Positions 23,499 through 30,255 of a stretch of DNA of 30,255 nt are shown piece by piece. The stretch's first letter is position 1. Each line of letters begins with the position of its first letter. Both the position numbers and the translations under genes were made by a program. Origin of the DNA: Candidatus Curtissbacteria bacterium RIFCSPLOWO2_01_FULL_37_9 (GTDB lineage Bacteria; Patescibacteriota; Microgenomatia; Curtissbacterales; GWA2-41-24); the NCBI GenBank assembly GCA_001776425.1, contig MFBN01000014.1:11596-41850 (forward strand), in the 5' to 3' direction. Below the pieces are notes generated by a model, which was not told the DNA's origin, did no database searches, and worked only from the letters and a program-made list of their open reading frames with translations.

Positions 23499-23960
23499 TT
23501 ACGGCGTGCAACTACCTGATGTAATTTCTTGGGCTTTTCCAATTGCTGATTGCCAACACCATAGATAAGTACCTGTACTATCCGTAGTAGGATCTTCTAA
23601 TACATCGTAGATTGAAGCCTCACTTGAATCACTCTCAACCGAATATGAATATTCGCCACCTGTCGGATCAGTTGGAATTTGCTTCAGATCTTGAGTTACT
23701 GTCAAAGCTGCCAAGCCTCCAGGCGTACCGCTAGTACCAAGATAATCACCTTGCCCTGGTGTTGTGTAATATGCCTGCAGAGCCGTTGCTATCTGTCCTA
23801 TATCACTCTTGCGGGCAGCATCTCGTGCCTGTCTTTGTCTTTTTGCTGGGTTTACGGCAATCAAAACTGCGGCTGCTAAAATTCCCAAAATTGCAATAAC
23901 GATTAAAAGCTCAATTAGAGTAAAACCTTTGAAAAATTTCTTTTGGGCAGAATTAATCAC
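23499..23960 (-). CDS. pilA: Type IV pilin, copy B (probable major pilin)
   Basis: A 153-residue prepilin with GTG start. The leader INSAQKKFFKG is cut before FTLIELLIVIAILGILAAAV, Glu at +5. The NPAKRQRQARDAARKSDIGQ helix and C-terminal CWQSAIGKAQEITSGSC loop parallel pilin A, showing recent paralogy. The globular domain is rich in Thr, Ser and Gly (for example DPTTDSTGTYLW). It has a canonical Shine-Dalgarno and its own promoter candidate, unlike almost all neighbours, which points to high expression and hence to the major subunit. It lies directly downstream of pilC. Confidence 0.92.
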   Translation of the reverse strand: MINSAQKKFFKGFTLIELLIVIAILGILAAAVLIAVNPAKRQRQARDAARKSDIGQIATALQAYYTTPGQGDYLGTSGTPGGLAALTVTQDLKQIPTDPTGGEYSYSVESDSSEASIYDVLEDPTTDSTGTYLWCWQSAIGKAQEITSGSCTP

Positions 23961-23970
23961 TAAAAATTAC

Positions 23971-23980
23971 TCACCTCCTT
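23971..23980 (-). promoter_or_regulatory. Strong Shine-Dalgarno of pilin B
   Basis: On the minus strand the bases read AAGGAGGTGA, complementary in full to the usual 16S 3' end, ending ten bases before the GTG start. It decides the start at 23960 despite the non-ATG codon. No other gene in the window has a comparable site. Confidence 0.9.
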
Positions 23981-24020
23981 CCGATATTTACTAATTTAAT
24001 ATCAATGCTATCTAAAACCA

Positions 24021-24049
24021 GTATTAAGGAATATATATTTATTTGTCAA
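24021..24049 (-). promoter_or_regulatory. Candidate promoter of pilin B
   Basis: On the minus strand a perfect TTGACA (24049 to 24044), 17 bases, then TAATAC (24026 to 24021; three matches to TATAAT). The start of transcription would be near 24014, giving a leader of about 54 bases containing the Shine-Dalgarno. It begins just after the pilC stop and would let the pilin be expressed apart from pilBTC. Confidence 0.5.
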
Positions 24050-24060
24050 GCATTAAACAA

Positions 24061-25272
24061 CTAAAATGACGATGTCAGATTGTAAATCGGCAAAATAATC
24101 GAAAGCACTAAAATTCCTACACCCAGCCCCAAAAATACCAGAATCAAGGGCTCAAGAGCGGTTGTCAGGTTACGAATCGCAGTTTCACTTTCACCTTCAA
24201 AATAAATCGAAAGCCGCTGCAGCACTTCATCCATTTTACCGGTTTCCTCACCAACCCTGATCATTTGGGCAACAATCGGCGGAAAATCAGGATTAGCTGC
24301 TAGAGGCTGATATAAAGGAGTACCTCTTTCAACCCGGCCGATTGCAAAAAGTATTCCTTCTCTATAAGTAGGCGTTGCCAAAAGATCGGCAACAACCTTC
24401 AGGGCGGAAATAATCGGAATTCCGGTTGCAATTAAAAGTCCTAAAGTTCTGGTAAACTGGGCCAAAATTAAGGTTTTCCTGATTTTCCCCCAAATCGGCA
24501 AAATTAAAACAAGCCTTGAGATAATTTCTGCTCCTTTCTCTGTTTTGGAAAATACCCGTAAGGCATAACTTGCACCAAACCCCAAAAGAATCAAAAGCCA
24601 CCAGAAATTACGCATAAAATTAGACAAAAATATTAAAATTTTAGTCGGTAAGGGCAAATTGGCTCCGATTTCCGTATAAAGACTGGTTAATTTCGGGATC
24701 ACAAATATCATCATTACCGTAATCACAATAATCATAACCACGACCACGATAATCGGGTAAATAAAAGCGCCTTTTGTTTTTGATTTAAATTCTTTTTCCT
24801 TTTCCAGAGTATCTGCCAGCTTTATTAACACTTTATCCAAAACTCCTCCGGTCTCTCCGGCTTCGATTAGTTTTATATAGATAATATCAAACGCTCGAGG
24901 ATGCTTATGAAGAGCCTGAGACAGGGCCATTCCACCTTCGACATCGGCAACAACCTCTGCTAAGATATTAGCAAATTTCTGGTTTTTGGCCTGTTTTTCC
25001 AAAATTACCAAGGCATCTGTTAAGGGAAGACCGGCAGAGATCATGGTGGAAAGTTCCCTTGTAAAGTTAACAATCTCATTAACGGTTACTCCACCAATCT
25101 TAGGCAGGGCATTGATTAGAGGCAAACCAATCTTTTCCCGCTTTTTGATTTCTATTGGGATTAAACCTTCTTTTCTTAAAGATTCAACCAAAGTCTTTTC
25201 ATCAAAAACTTCAACTTCTCCGCTGAATTTTCTGGCGTTTTGATCCTTGGCAGTAAAACGGTAAAGGGCCAT
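24061..25272 (-). CDS. pilC: Type IV pilus platform protein PilC
   Basis: A 403-residue polytopic inner-membrane protein of the GspF/PilC family, the rotor platform on which PilB and PilT act. It starts ALYRFTAKDQNARKFSGEVE. There are two GspF repeats: the first around 65-185 (FTRELSTMISAGLPLTDALVILE, given as FTRELSTMISAGLP and TDALVILE; LIEAGETGGVLDKVLIKLAD), and the second around 265-395 (FTRTLGLLIATGIPIISALK; RVGEETGKMDEVLQRLS). Three membrane helices are at about 167-190, 215-235 and 372-398. Its ATG is 16 bases after pilT. Confidence 0.95.
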   Translation of the reverse strand: MALYRFTAKDQNARKFSGEVEVFDEKTLVESLRKEGLIPIEIKKREKIGLPLINALPKIGGVTVNEIVNFTRELSTMISAGLPLTDALVILEKQAKNQKFANILAEVVADVEGGMALSQALHKHPRAFDIIYIKLIEAGETGGVLDKVLIKLADTLEKEKEFKSKTKGAFIYPIIVVVVMIIVITVMMIFVIPKLTSLYTEIGANLPLPTKILIFLSNFMRNFWWLLILLGFGASYALRVFSKTEKGAEIISRLVLILPIWGKIRKTLILAQFTRTLGLLIATGIPIISALKVVADLLATPTYREGILFAIGRVERGTPLYQPLAANPDFPPIVAQMIRVGEETGKMDEVLQRLSIYFEGESETAIRNLTTALEPLILVFLGLGVGILVLSIILPIYNLTSSF

Positions 25273-25288
25273 TAATGTATGCTAAATA

Positions 25289-26359
25289 CTATTTTTCAAA
25301 ATCGCTTTGTCCGGCAACCAATCGGTCCAGTTCCTCCGGTCTTAGGCTATAACTGCGGGCAACATCCAAAGATATACTTCCGGATCTAACTAAAAAGGCT
25401 AAAGAGGCATCCATTAAAATCATGCCTGCAGAACCGGAAGTTTGAATAATATTGTCAATCATATGAGTTTTACCTTCACGAATCGCAGTCTGTACAGCAC
25501 CGCTTTGCAGTAATATCTCAACAGCAGGTACACGCCCTCCGCCAATCGCCGGAACAAGTCTTTGAGAAATTATGCCGGCAATACTGGATGCCAGCTGCAT
25601 TCTAACCTGAACCTGCTGATTTTCCGGAAAAACGTCTATAATCCGGTCAATTGACTGGGCCGCAGAATTGGTATGAAGGGTTGCAAAAACCAAGTGCCCT
25701 GTTTCGGCAATAGTAATAGCAGAAGCAATTGTTTCGTAATCACGCATTTCGCCAACCAAGACCACATCCGGATCCTCACGAAGCGCGGATCTTAACGCCA
25801 CTTCCCAAGAATGGGTATCAAGGTGCATTTCTCTTTGCGAAACCAGTCCTTTACCTTTGGGATAAACATATTCTATAGGATCTTCTATCGTTAAAATATG
25901 AACCGGCTTTGTTTGATTAATCTGATTAATTATTGAAGCAATTGTAGTTGATTTTCCGTGACCGGTTGGCCCGGTAACCAAGATAAAACCCTGGCGCATT
26001 TTAACAAAGTCATGGCAAATTCTGGGTAAGTTTAAATCTTCTATAGTTTTAATAAAAGCGGGAATCAGCCGCAAAGCCGCAGAAAGATAGCCTTTCTGAA
26101 AATAAGCATTAACCCTGAATCTGGCAACATCTCCCAAGGCAAAGGAAAAATCAATTTCCTTATTCACCATTAAAGTTTCTTTCTGTTCCGTAGATAAAAG
26201 TTCGAAAACCAAACTTTCGGCATCCTCCGGAGTTAAGGGTCCGGAAGAAATAGGCATTAATTGACCGTCTATTCTGATCACAGCCGGTGAACCAACAATT
26301 AAATGCAGATCCGATGCTTCTTTTTTAACAACTATTTCTAAAAAATCCTGTATAGACAT
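25289..26359 (-). CDS. pilT: Type IV pilus retraction ATPase PilT
   Basis: A 356-residue hexameric motor that depolymerises the pilus, giving twitching and DNA uptake. The N-terminal PAS-like part starts SIQDFLEIVVKKEASDLHL. The ATPase core has Walker A GPTGHGKST (130-138), the Asp box TIEDPIEYVY (about 157-166), Walker B VVLVGEMRD (about 199-207) and the His box TGHLVFATLHTNSA. The PilT-specific C-terminal AIREGKTHMIDNIIQTSG is present, which separates it from PilB. It lies between pilB and pilC in one transcription unit. Confidence 0.96.
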   Translation of the reverse strand: MSIQDFLEIVVKKEASDLHLIVGSPAVIRIDGQLMPISSGPLTPEDAESLVFELLSTEQKETLMVNKEIDFSFALGDVARFRVNAYFQKGYLSAALRLIPAFIKTIEDLNLPRICHDFVKMRQGFILVTGPTGHGKSTTIASIINQINQTKPVHILTIEDPIEYVYPKGKGLVSQREMHLDTHSWEVALRSALREDPDVVLVGEMRDYETIASAITIAETGHLVFATLHTNSAAQSIDRIIDVFPENQQVQVRMQLASSIAGIISQRLVPAIGGGRVPAVEILLQSGAVQTAIREGKTHMIDNIIQTSGSAGMILMDASLAFLVRSGSISLDVARSYSLRPEELDRLVAGQSDFEK

Positions 26360-26389
26360 TACTTAATCTTTAGTTTAATTTAAAAAACT

Positions 26390-28138
26390 CTAATCTTCAG
26401 CCACCCTCAAGACTTCCTCAATAGAGGAAATACCCTCAATTACTTTTAAAAAACCGTCCTGCTTCATGGTAATCATCCCTTCTTCTTTTGCTTGTTCCCC
26501 GATAGCCTGACTTGTTTCTCTGGCCAGTATCATTCTGGTTATTTTTTCCGAAACAACCAAAACTTCATAAATGCCGATCCTTCCCAAATAACCGGTATTA
26601 TTACATTCTTTACAACCTTTACCGCTATAAAGCTGCGGGGGTTTTTTGGGATCAAAACTGTATAATTTTCCAAGTGTTTCTTTTATCTGGTTTAAAACTA
26701 TCTCGGAAACCTCTTTGGGCACTTTGCAGGTATTGCATATTTTCCTGACGACTCTTTGGCCGACAATACAGGTAACAGTTGATGCAATTAGGTAAGGTTC
26801 GGCATGCATGTCCAACAGTCTTGGCAGGGCACCGGTAGCATTGTTGGTATGAATCGTAGAAAATACCAAATGCCCTGTTAAGGAAGCCTGAATTGCCAAA
26901 TCAGTTGTTTCGGTATCGCGGATTTCTCCTACCATTATAATATTAGGGTCTTGCCTTAAAAATGAACGCAATCCGGAGGCGAATGTTAAACCGGCCTGTG
27001 TATTAATTTGAACTTGATTAACACCGGGAACCTGATATTCCACAGGGTCTTCCAAAGTCATAATATTAACTTTAGTTGAATTTAATTTGGAAAGAATGGA
27101 ATAAAGCGAAGTTGTTTTTCCAGAGCCTGTCGGACCGCAAATTAAGATAATTCCATGCGGTCTGAGAATATTTTGTTCAAGATTATGAAGCGCATTGCCT
27201 CTTAAACCTAATTCAGGAAGCGTTGGCACTCCTCCTGTTTTTTTAAGAAGCCTCATAACAACTTTTTCCCCGTAAGCGGTAGGCATTGTCGAAAGTCTAA
27301 GATCTATTTCCTCCTGGCCGACTTTAAAGTTAAATCTGGCATCCTGGGGAAGACGCTTTTCGTCAATTTTCATATTTCCCAATATTTTAATTCGCGAAAC
27401 AATAGCATCATGAATTCTTCTGGGTAAAATCAGCTTTTCGTGCAAAATACCGTCGATTCTATAGCGAATTCTGGTTTCGTTTTCCAATGGTTCAATATGA
27501 ATATCCGAAGCGCGTACTTTAATACCATATTCAAGTAAAGTTGAAACTATTCTGGCAACCGGAGCTTCACCAATCACCCCACTAACACTGCTTTCGGGAA
27601 TAAAAGCGGATGCTATGGACGGTGCTGCTTCTTTTAAGGCTTCGCCAACCTCAAAAGAAAGACCGCGGGTATATTGTTCGGCAATTGCTCTGGTTATTGA
27701 ATCTGCGGTAGCAATATACGGTCTAACACTAAAACCGGATTTTTTCTCGATAAACTCAAGAACCTGTAAATCCAAAGGATCTACCATTGCAACAGATAAA
27801 GTTTCGCCTTCTTTGGCAATTGGAATTACAATAAACCTTTTAGCAACTTCTTCCGGTAGAAAAGCTAATACTTCCGGTGAAATCGGCTGCTGGTCCGGAG
27901 CAACGTAAGGTACGCCGATAATGTCCGCTTTAGCCTGGGCCAGCTGTTCGTTATTAACCCAGCTCATTTGGGATAAGATTTTCTCAGCACTTTCCTGCCT
28001 TCTTTTGGCTTCGTTTTTAATGAAATTAAGCTGCTGGGGAGTCAATACTCCGCGTGAGGCTAAAATATCCTCCAGAGAAGATGCCTTTTTGTCGCTGTCT
28101 TCTGCTTTTGACTTTATTATTTGGGCAGTTATAGTCAT
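26390..28138 (-). CDS. pilB: Type IV pilus assembly ATPase PilB
   Basis: A 582-residue GspE-family motor powering pilin polymerisation. The N-terminal N1/GspE-N domain (about 25-150) has LEDILASRGVLTPQQL. The N2D domain reads ASDIHIEPLENETRIRYRID (about 210-229). The core has Walker A GPTGSGKT (345-352), Asp box TLEDPVEYQV, Walker B IIMVGEIRDTET and His box TGHLVFSTIHTNNA. A four-cysteine zinc site is in CNTCK and CKECNNTGYLGRIGIYEVL (about 465-515), absent from PilT. It heads the pilB-pilT-pilC run and is the probable first gene of that operon. Confidence 0.96.
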   Translation of the reverse strand: MTITAQIIKSKAEDSDKKASSLEDILASRGVLTPQQLNFIKNEAKRRQESAEKILSQMSWVNNEQLAQAKADIIGVPYVAPDQQPISPEVLAFLPEEVAKRFIVIPIAKEGETLSVAMVDPLDLQVLEFIEKKSGFSVRPYIATADSITRAIAEQYTRGLSFEVGEALKEAAPSIASAFIPESSVSGVIGEAPVARIVSTLLEYGIKVRASDIHIEPLENETRIRYRIDGILHEKLILPRRIHDAIVSRIKILGNMKIDEKRLPQDARFNFKVGQEEIDLRLSTMPTAYGEKVVMRLLKKTGGVPTLPELGLRGNALHNLEQNILRPHGIILICGPTGSGKTTSLYSILSKLNSTKVNIMTLEDPVEYQVPGVNQVQINTQAGLTFASGLRSFLRQDPNIIMVGEIRDTETTDLAIQASLTGHLVFSTIHTNNATGALPRLLDMHAEPYLIASTVTCIVGQRVVRKICNTCKVPKEVSEIVLNQIKETLGKLYSFDPKKPPQLYSGKGCKECNNTGYLGRIGIYEVLVVSEKITRMILARETSQAIGEQAKEEGMITMKQDGFLKVIEGISSIEEVLRVAED

Positions 28139-28208
28139 CTATTGAATATGGGTTTTATTAAAATTACATTTATCCGGGATAACTTTCCCAAACACCATTC
28201 TGATTGGA

Positions 28209-28253
28209 ATTATAGAAATCCCGCTCTATTCTGATCATAACAAATCAGGATAG
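28209..28253 (-). promoter_or_regulatory. Candidate pilB promoter with an adjoining dyad
   Basis: On the minus strand a perfect TATAAT (28214 to 28209) lies about 70 bases before the pilB ATG. At 17 bases spacing the -35 position reads TGATCA, a weak match. That -35 region sits within a dyad: CTATTCTGAT (28226-28235) and ATCAGGATAG (28244-28253), nine of ten pairs plus a G-T, around an eight-base loop. A regulator could bind there, or it is a hairpin upstream of the start. The remaining part of the 208-base gap toward holB is A+T-rich with CTTAAG repeats and no gene. Confidence 0.45.
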
Positions 28254-28346
28254 TAAATTGAAATTCTTAAGTACATAAAGTTAGAATGAATTAATTAAAG
28301 TTAGATAACTTATTTAAAAACTTAAGAAAAGATAATTTAAAATCCA

Positions 28347-29030
28347 ATGAATATGTCTAACATTCAAAGTTTTCTTATCTTGGGAAATCCAATAAATACC
28401 AGGTTAGAAACGCAAAAAATTGCTTCAATTTATAAAATCAACTTAAAAAAAATATCAACGGATGTTACGTTAATTTCTGTCAACGAAAAAAGGCAAGAGA
28501 TTTCTATAGATCAAATTCGTGACCTGAAAAAAAATATTTTTCAAAAACCGCAAGAGTATACAGTAAAATTTATAATTATTGACCAAGCCCAAAAATTATC
28601 TCAAGAAGCCCAAAATGCAATTTTAAAAATTCTGGAAGAACCGCCAAAACATGCAATAATTATTCTGGAAGCTTCAAATAAAGAAAACTTGCTTCCGACA
28701 ATAAGATCCAGAGTTCAAATAATAAATAAGTTTAATATCAACGACAAGATTCCATTCGATCTTTTAAATTACGAAAATTATAGTCTGGATAATGCGCTTT
28801 TAGAAATCAATAAAATCGATAATCCCTCAGACTGGCTAGACCAACAAGTTATTGGGTTATATAAAAAAATAATTGCAGACCAGAAAAAATTTACAAATGC
28901 ATCTCATATTTCCCGTATATTAAGTTTGATCGAAGAATGTATCAACATCAAAAAAATGGTAGAGGCAAATGTTAATCCCAAACAGGTAATGTCCAATTTT
29001 ATATTCAAACTTAAAATTAATTACTCTTAA
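28347..29030 (+). CDS. holB: DNA polymerase III delta-prime subunit, short form
   Basis: A 227-residue clamp-loader subunit homologous to the AAA+ region of HolB/DnaX. The recognisable blocks are ISIDQIRDLKKNIFQKPQ (about 50-67), KFIIIDQAQKLSQEAQNAIL then KILEEPPKHAIIIL (Walker B/sensor region) and LLPTIRSRVQIINKF (SRC-equivalent SR). No Walker A or zinc cysteines are present at the N-terminus (ILGNPINTRLETQ), as expected for a delta-prime that does not hydrolyse ATP. It is about 100 residues shorter than the E. coli protein, with a reduced C-terminal collar domain. ATG, or the ATG two codons later. It is divergent from pilB. Confidence 0.85.
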   Translation: MNMSNIQSFLILGNPINTRLETQKIASIYKINLKKISTDVTLISVNEKRQEISIDQIRDLKKNIFQKPQEYTVKFIIIDQAQKLSQEAQNAILKILEEPPKHAIIILEASNKENLLPTIRSRVQIINKFNINDKIPFDLLNYENYSLDNALLEINKIDNPSDWLDQQVIGLYKKIIADQKKFTNASHISRILSLIEECINIKKMVEANVNPKQVMSNFIFKLKINYS

Positions 29031-29157
29031 CAAAACTCTTATTACTAAAATACAGCCTCAAAATCGCTTGTACTTAAAACTAATGATCTGATAGAATAGA
29101 TGGAATGGATTTGGGCAGAAAACTTTCTACAGGCTTTGTGCTATGTAATTTACCCTT

Positions 29158-30255
29158 ATGAAAGATAACTCGTATACAGCCAAAGATATCCAGGTTTTGG
29201 AAGGCCTTGAACCTGTCCGTAAAAGACCGGGTATGTATATCGGCTCAACCGATATTCATGGGTTACATGAACTGATTAAGGAAATAATCGACAATTCCGT
29301 TGATGAAGCGCTGGCTGGTTTTGCTAAAAATGTCCATATAGTTCTGGGAAACGACAATAAAATAACCGTGATTGACGATGGTCGGGGAATACCTGTCGAA
29401 CCTCACCCAAAAGTAAAAAAATCCTCGCTTGAAGTTAGCATGACCATGCTCCATGCCGGGGGAAAATTCGGTCAAGGTGCTTACAAAGTTTCCGGAGGAC
29501 TGCATGGTGTTGGGGCATCGGCTGTAAACGCCTTATCTGAATGGATGAGGGTAGAAATCAGACGCGATAATAAAATTTATGCACAGGAATATAAACGCGG
29601 CAAACCGCAAACTAAAGTCCAAATACAAACAACCACTCTTATTCCAAATTTTATAATTAAACCAAAAACAGGCACAACAACTGTTTTTATACCAGACAAA
29701 TCAATATTTTCTGTAATTAAGCCTGAATTTAAAACCATTGCCAAAAGAATCAAGGAGAGAGCATATCTTGTTGCAGGCTTGTTTTTCCATCTTTACGACT
29801 TAAGAGAAAACCTGCAGGTTCATTATTATTTTGACGGAGGGATCGAATCTTTGGTTCGACACCTGAATAAAGACAAAACTGTAGTCAACGAAAAACCTTT
29901 TTATGTAAAACGGGACTCTAACGGCATTCTGGTTGAGGCTGCATTCCAATACAATGAAGGTTATACGGAAACCCTAGAATCATTTGCCAATGTTATCAAT
30001 ACACAGGAAGGCGGAACTCATTTAACGGGCTTTAGAATGGCCTTAACACGGGCAATAAACGATTACGCGCGCAAAAATGGCTACCTTAAGGAAAAAGAGG
30101 ACAACCTGACAGGTGAAGATATGCGCGAGGGTTTAACTGCAGTTATTGCCATTAAAATGAATTCCGAAACTCTGCAGTTTGAAGGGCAGACAAAAGGCAA
30201 ACTGGGAAATGCCGAGGTACAGCCGCAAGTGGCTCAAGTTGTCAAAGAAGGCATA
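29158..30255 (+). CDS. gyrB: DNA gyrase subunit B, N-terminal 366 residues (runs off the window)
   Basis: The ATPase half of the GyrB/ParE family; the frame is open to the last base with no stop. The N-terminus is YTAKDIQVLEGLEPVRKRPG then MYIGSTD. The GHKL ATP site has EIIDNSVDEALAG (ATP-contacting Glu and Asn), DDGRGIPVEPHPK and KVSGGLHGVGASAVNALS. The transducer domain has GGTHLTGFRMALTRAIN, then DMREGLTAVIAIKM and FEGQTKGKLGNAEV with the ATP-contacting Lys. GyrB is favoured over ParE because small genomes of this type usually keep gyrase only; the distinguishing C-terminal half is outside the window. No Shine-Dalgarno is seen; TAGAAT at 29092-29097 is a possible -10 box. Confidence 0.93.
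   Translation, partial: MKDNSYTAKDIQVLEGLEPVRKRPGMYIGSTDIHGLHELIKEIIDNSVDEALAGFAKNVHIVLGNDNKITVIDDGRGIPVEPHPKVKKSSLEVSMTMLHAGGKFGQGAYKVSGGLHGVGASAVNALSEWMRVEIRRDNKIYAQEYKRGKPQTKVQIQTTTLIPNFIIKPKTGTTTVFIPDKSIFSVIKPEFKTIAKRIKERAYLVAGLFFHLYDLRENLQVHYYFDGGIESLVRHLNKDKTVVNEKPFYVKRDSNGILVEAAFQYNEGYTETLESFANVINTQEGGTHLTGFRMALTRAINDYARKNGYLKEKEDNLTGEDMREGLTAVIAIKMNSETLQFEGQTKGKLGNAEVQPQVAQVVKEGI

Noticed and set aside
28226..28253. Dyad between pilB and holB as a bidirectional terminator.
   Set aside because: The genes diverge here, so a terminator is not expected, and no T-run follows on either strand.
29158..30255. Assignment of the last gene as parE.
   Set aside because: The visible half cannot exclude it, but motif wording and the habit of small CPR genomes to keep gyrase favour gyrB.
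1..30255. CRISPR arrays, tRNA, rRNA or tmRNA genes.
   Set aside because: No regularly spaced repeats and no cloverleaf or T-arm signatures were seen in the intergenic gaps; GGTTCGA at about 29862 lies inside gyrB.

Overview
The window looks like a piece of chromosome from a Candidate Phyla Radiation (Patescibacteria) bacterium, probably of the Microgenomates group. The evidence is the A+T-rich, tightly packed genes, several shortened housekeeping proteins (a PheT without its tRNA-binding OB domain, a small HolB), a complete type IV pilus machine with no secretin or pilotin (a one-membrane envelope), and near absence of Shine-Dalgarno sequences. TGA ends several genes (acyl-carrier-like gene, rpsP), so the TGA=Gly code of Gracilibacteria/Absconditabacteria does not apply. 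The lineage call is inference from gene content, not from a phylogenetic marker.

Layout. 1-2220 (+): end of pheS, then pheT. 2247-4805 (-): a class A penicillin-binding protein. 4806-5878: a hairpin-rich patch holding an intact REP-associated tyrosine transposase (RAYT, HUH family) with 12-bp inverted repeats, copies of a small palindrome on both sides, and a REP-like palindrome. 5879-9296 (+): tyrS, a 38-residue membrane microprotein, recG. 9297-9517: three successive hairpins, then a promoter. 9518-12326 (+): information-processing cluster rpmF, nusB, an acyl-carrier-like gene without its serine, rnc, rpsP, khpA, trmD.

12329-28138 is almost entirely a type IV pilus region on the minus strand. 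In transcription order: pilB, pilT, pilC, pilin (with the window's only textbook Shine-Dalgarno), a DUF2723/TPR GT-C-like membrane protein, [a YfhO-like membrane protein on the plus strand], a second pilin, prepilin peptidase pilD, four minor-pilin-like genes, a small unknown membrane protein, pilM, pilN, pilO. Together these supply subunits, maturation, extension and retraction motors, platform and the inner-membrane alignment complex. The two large multi-membrane proteins sit exactly between the two pilin genes, which suggests (inference) a pilin or surface glycosylation module. 28347-30255 (+): holB (delta-prime) and the first 366 codons of gyrB, which runs off the window.

Most worth a second look: the GT-C/YfhO pair between paired pilins, the serine-less ACP overlapping rnc, the RAYT element with its palindromes, the PheT domain loss, and the single strong ribosome-binding site on one pilin.
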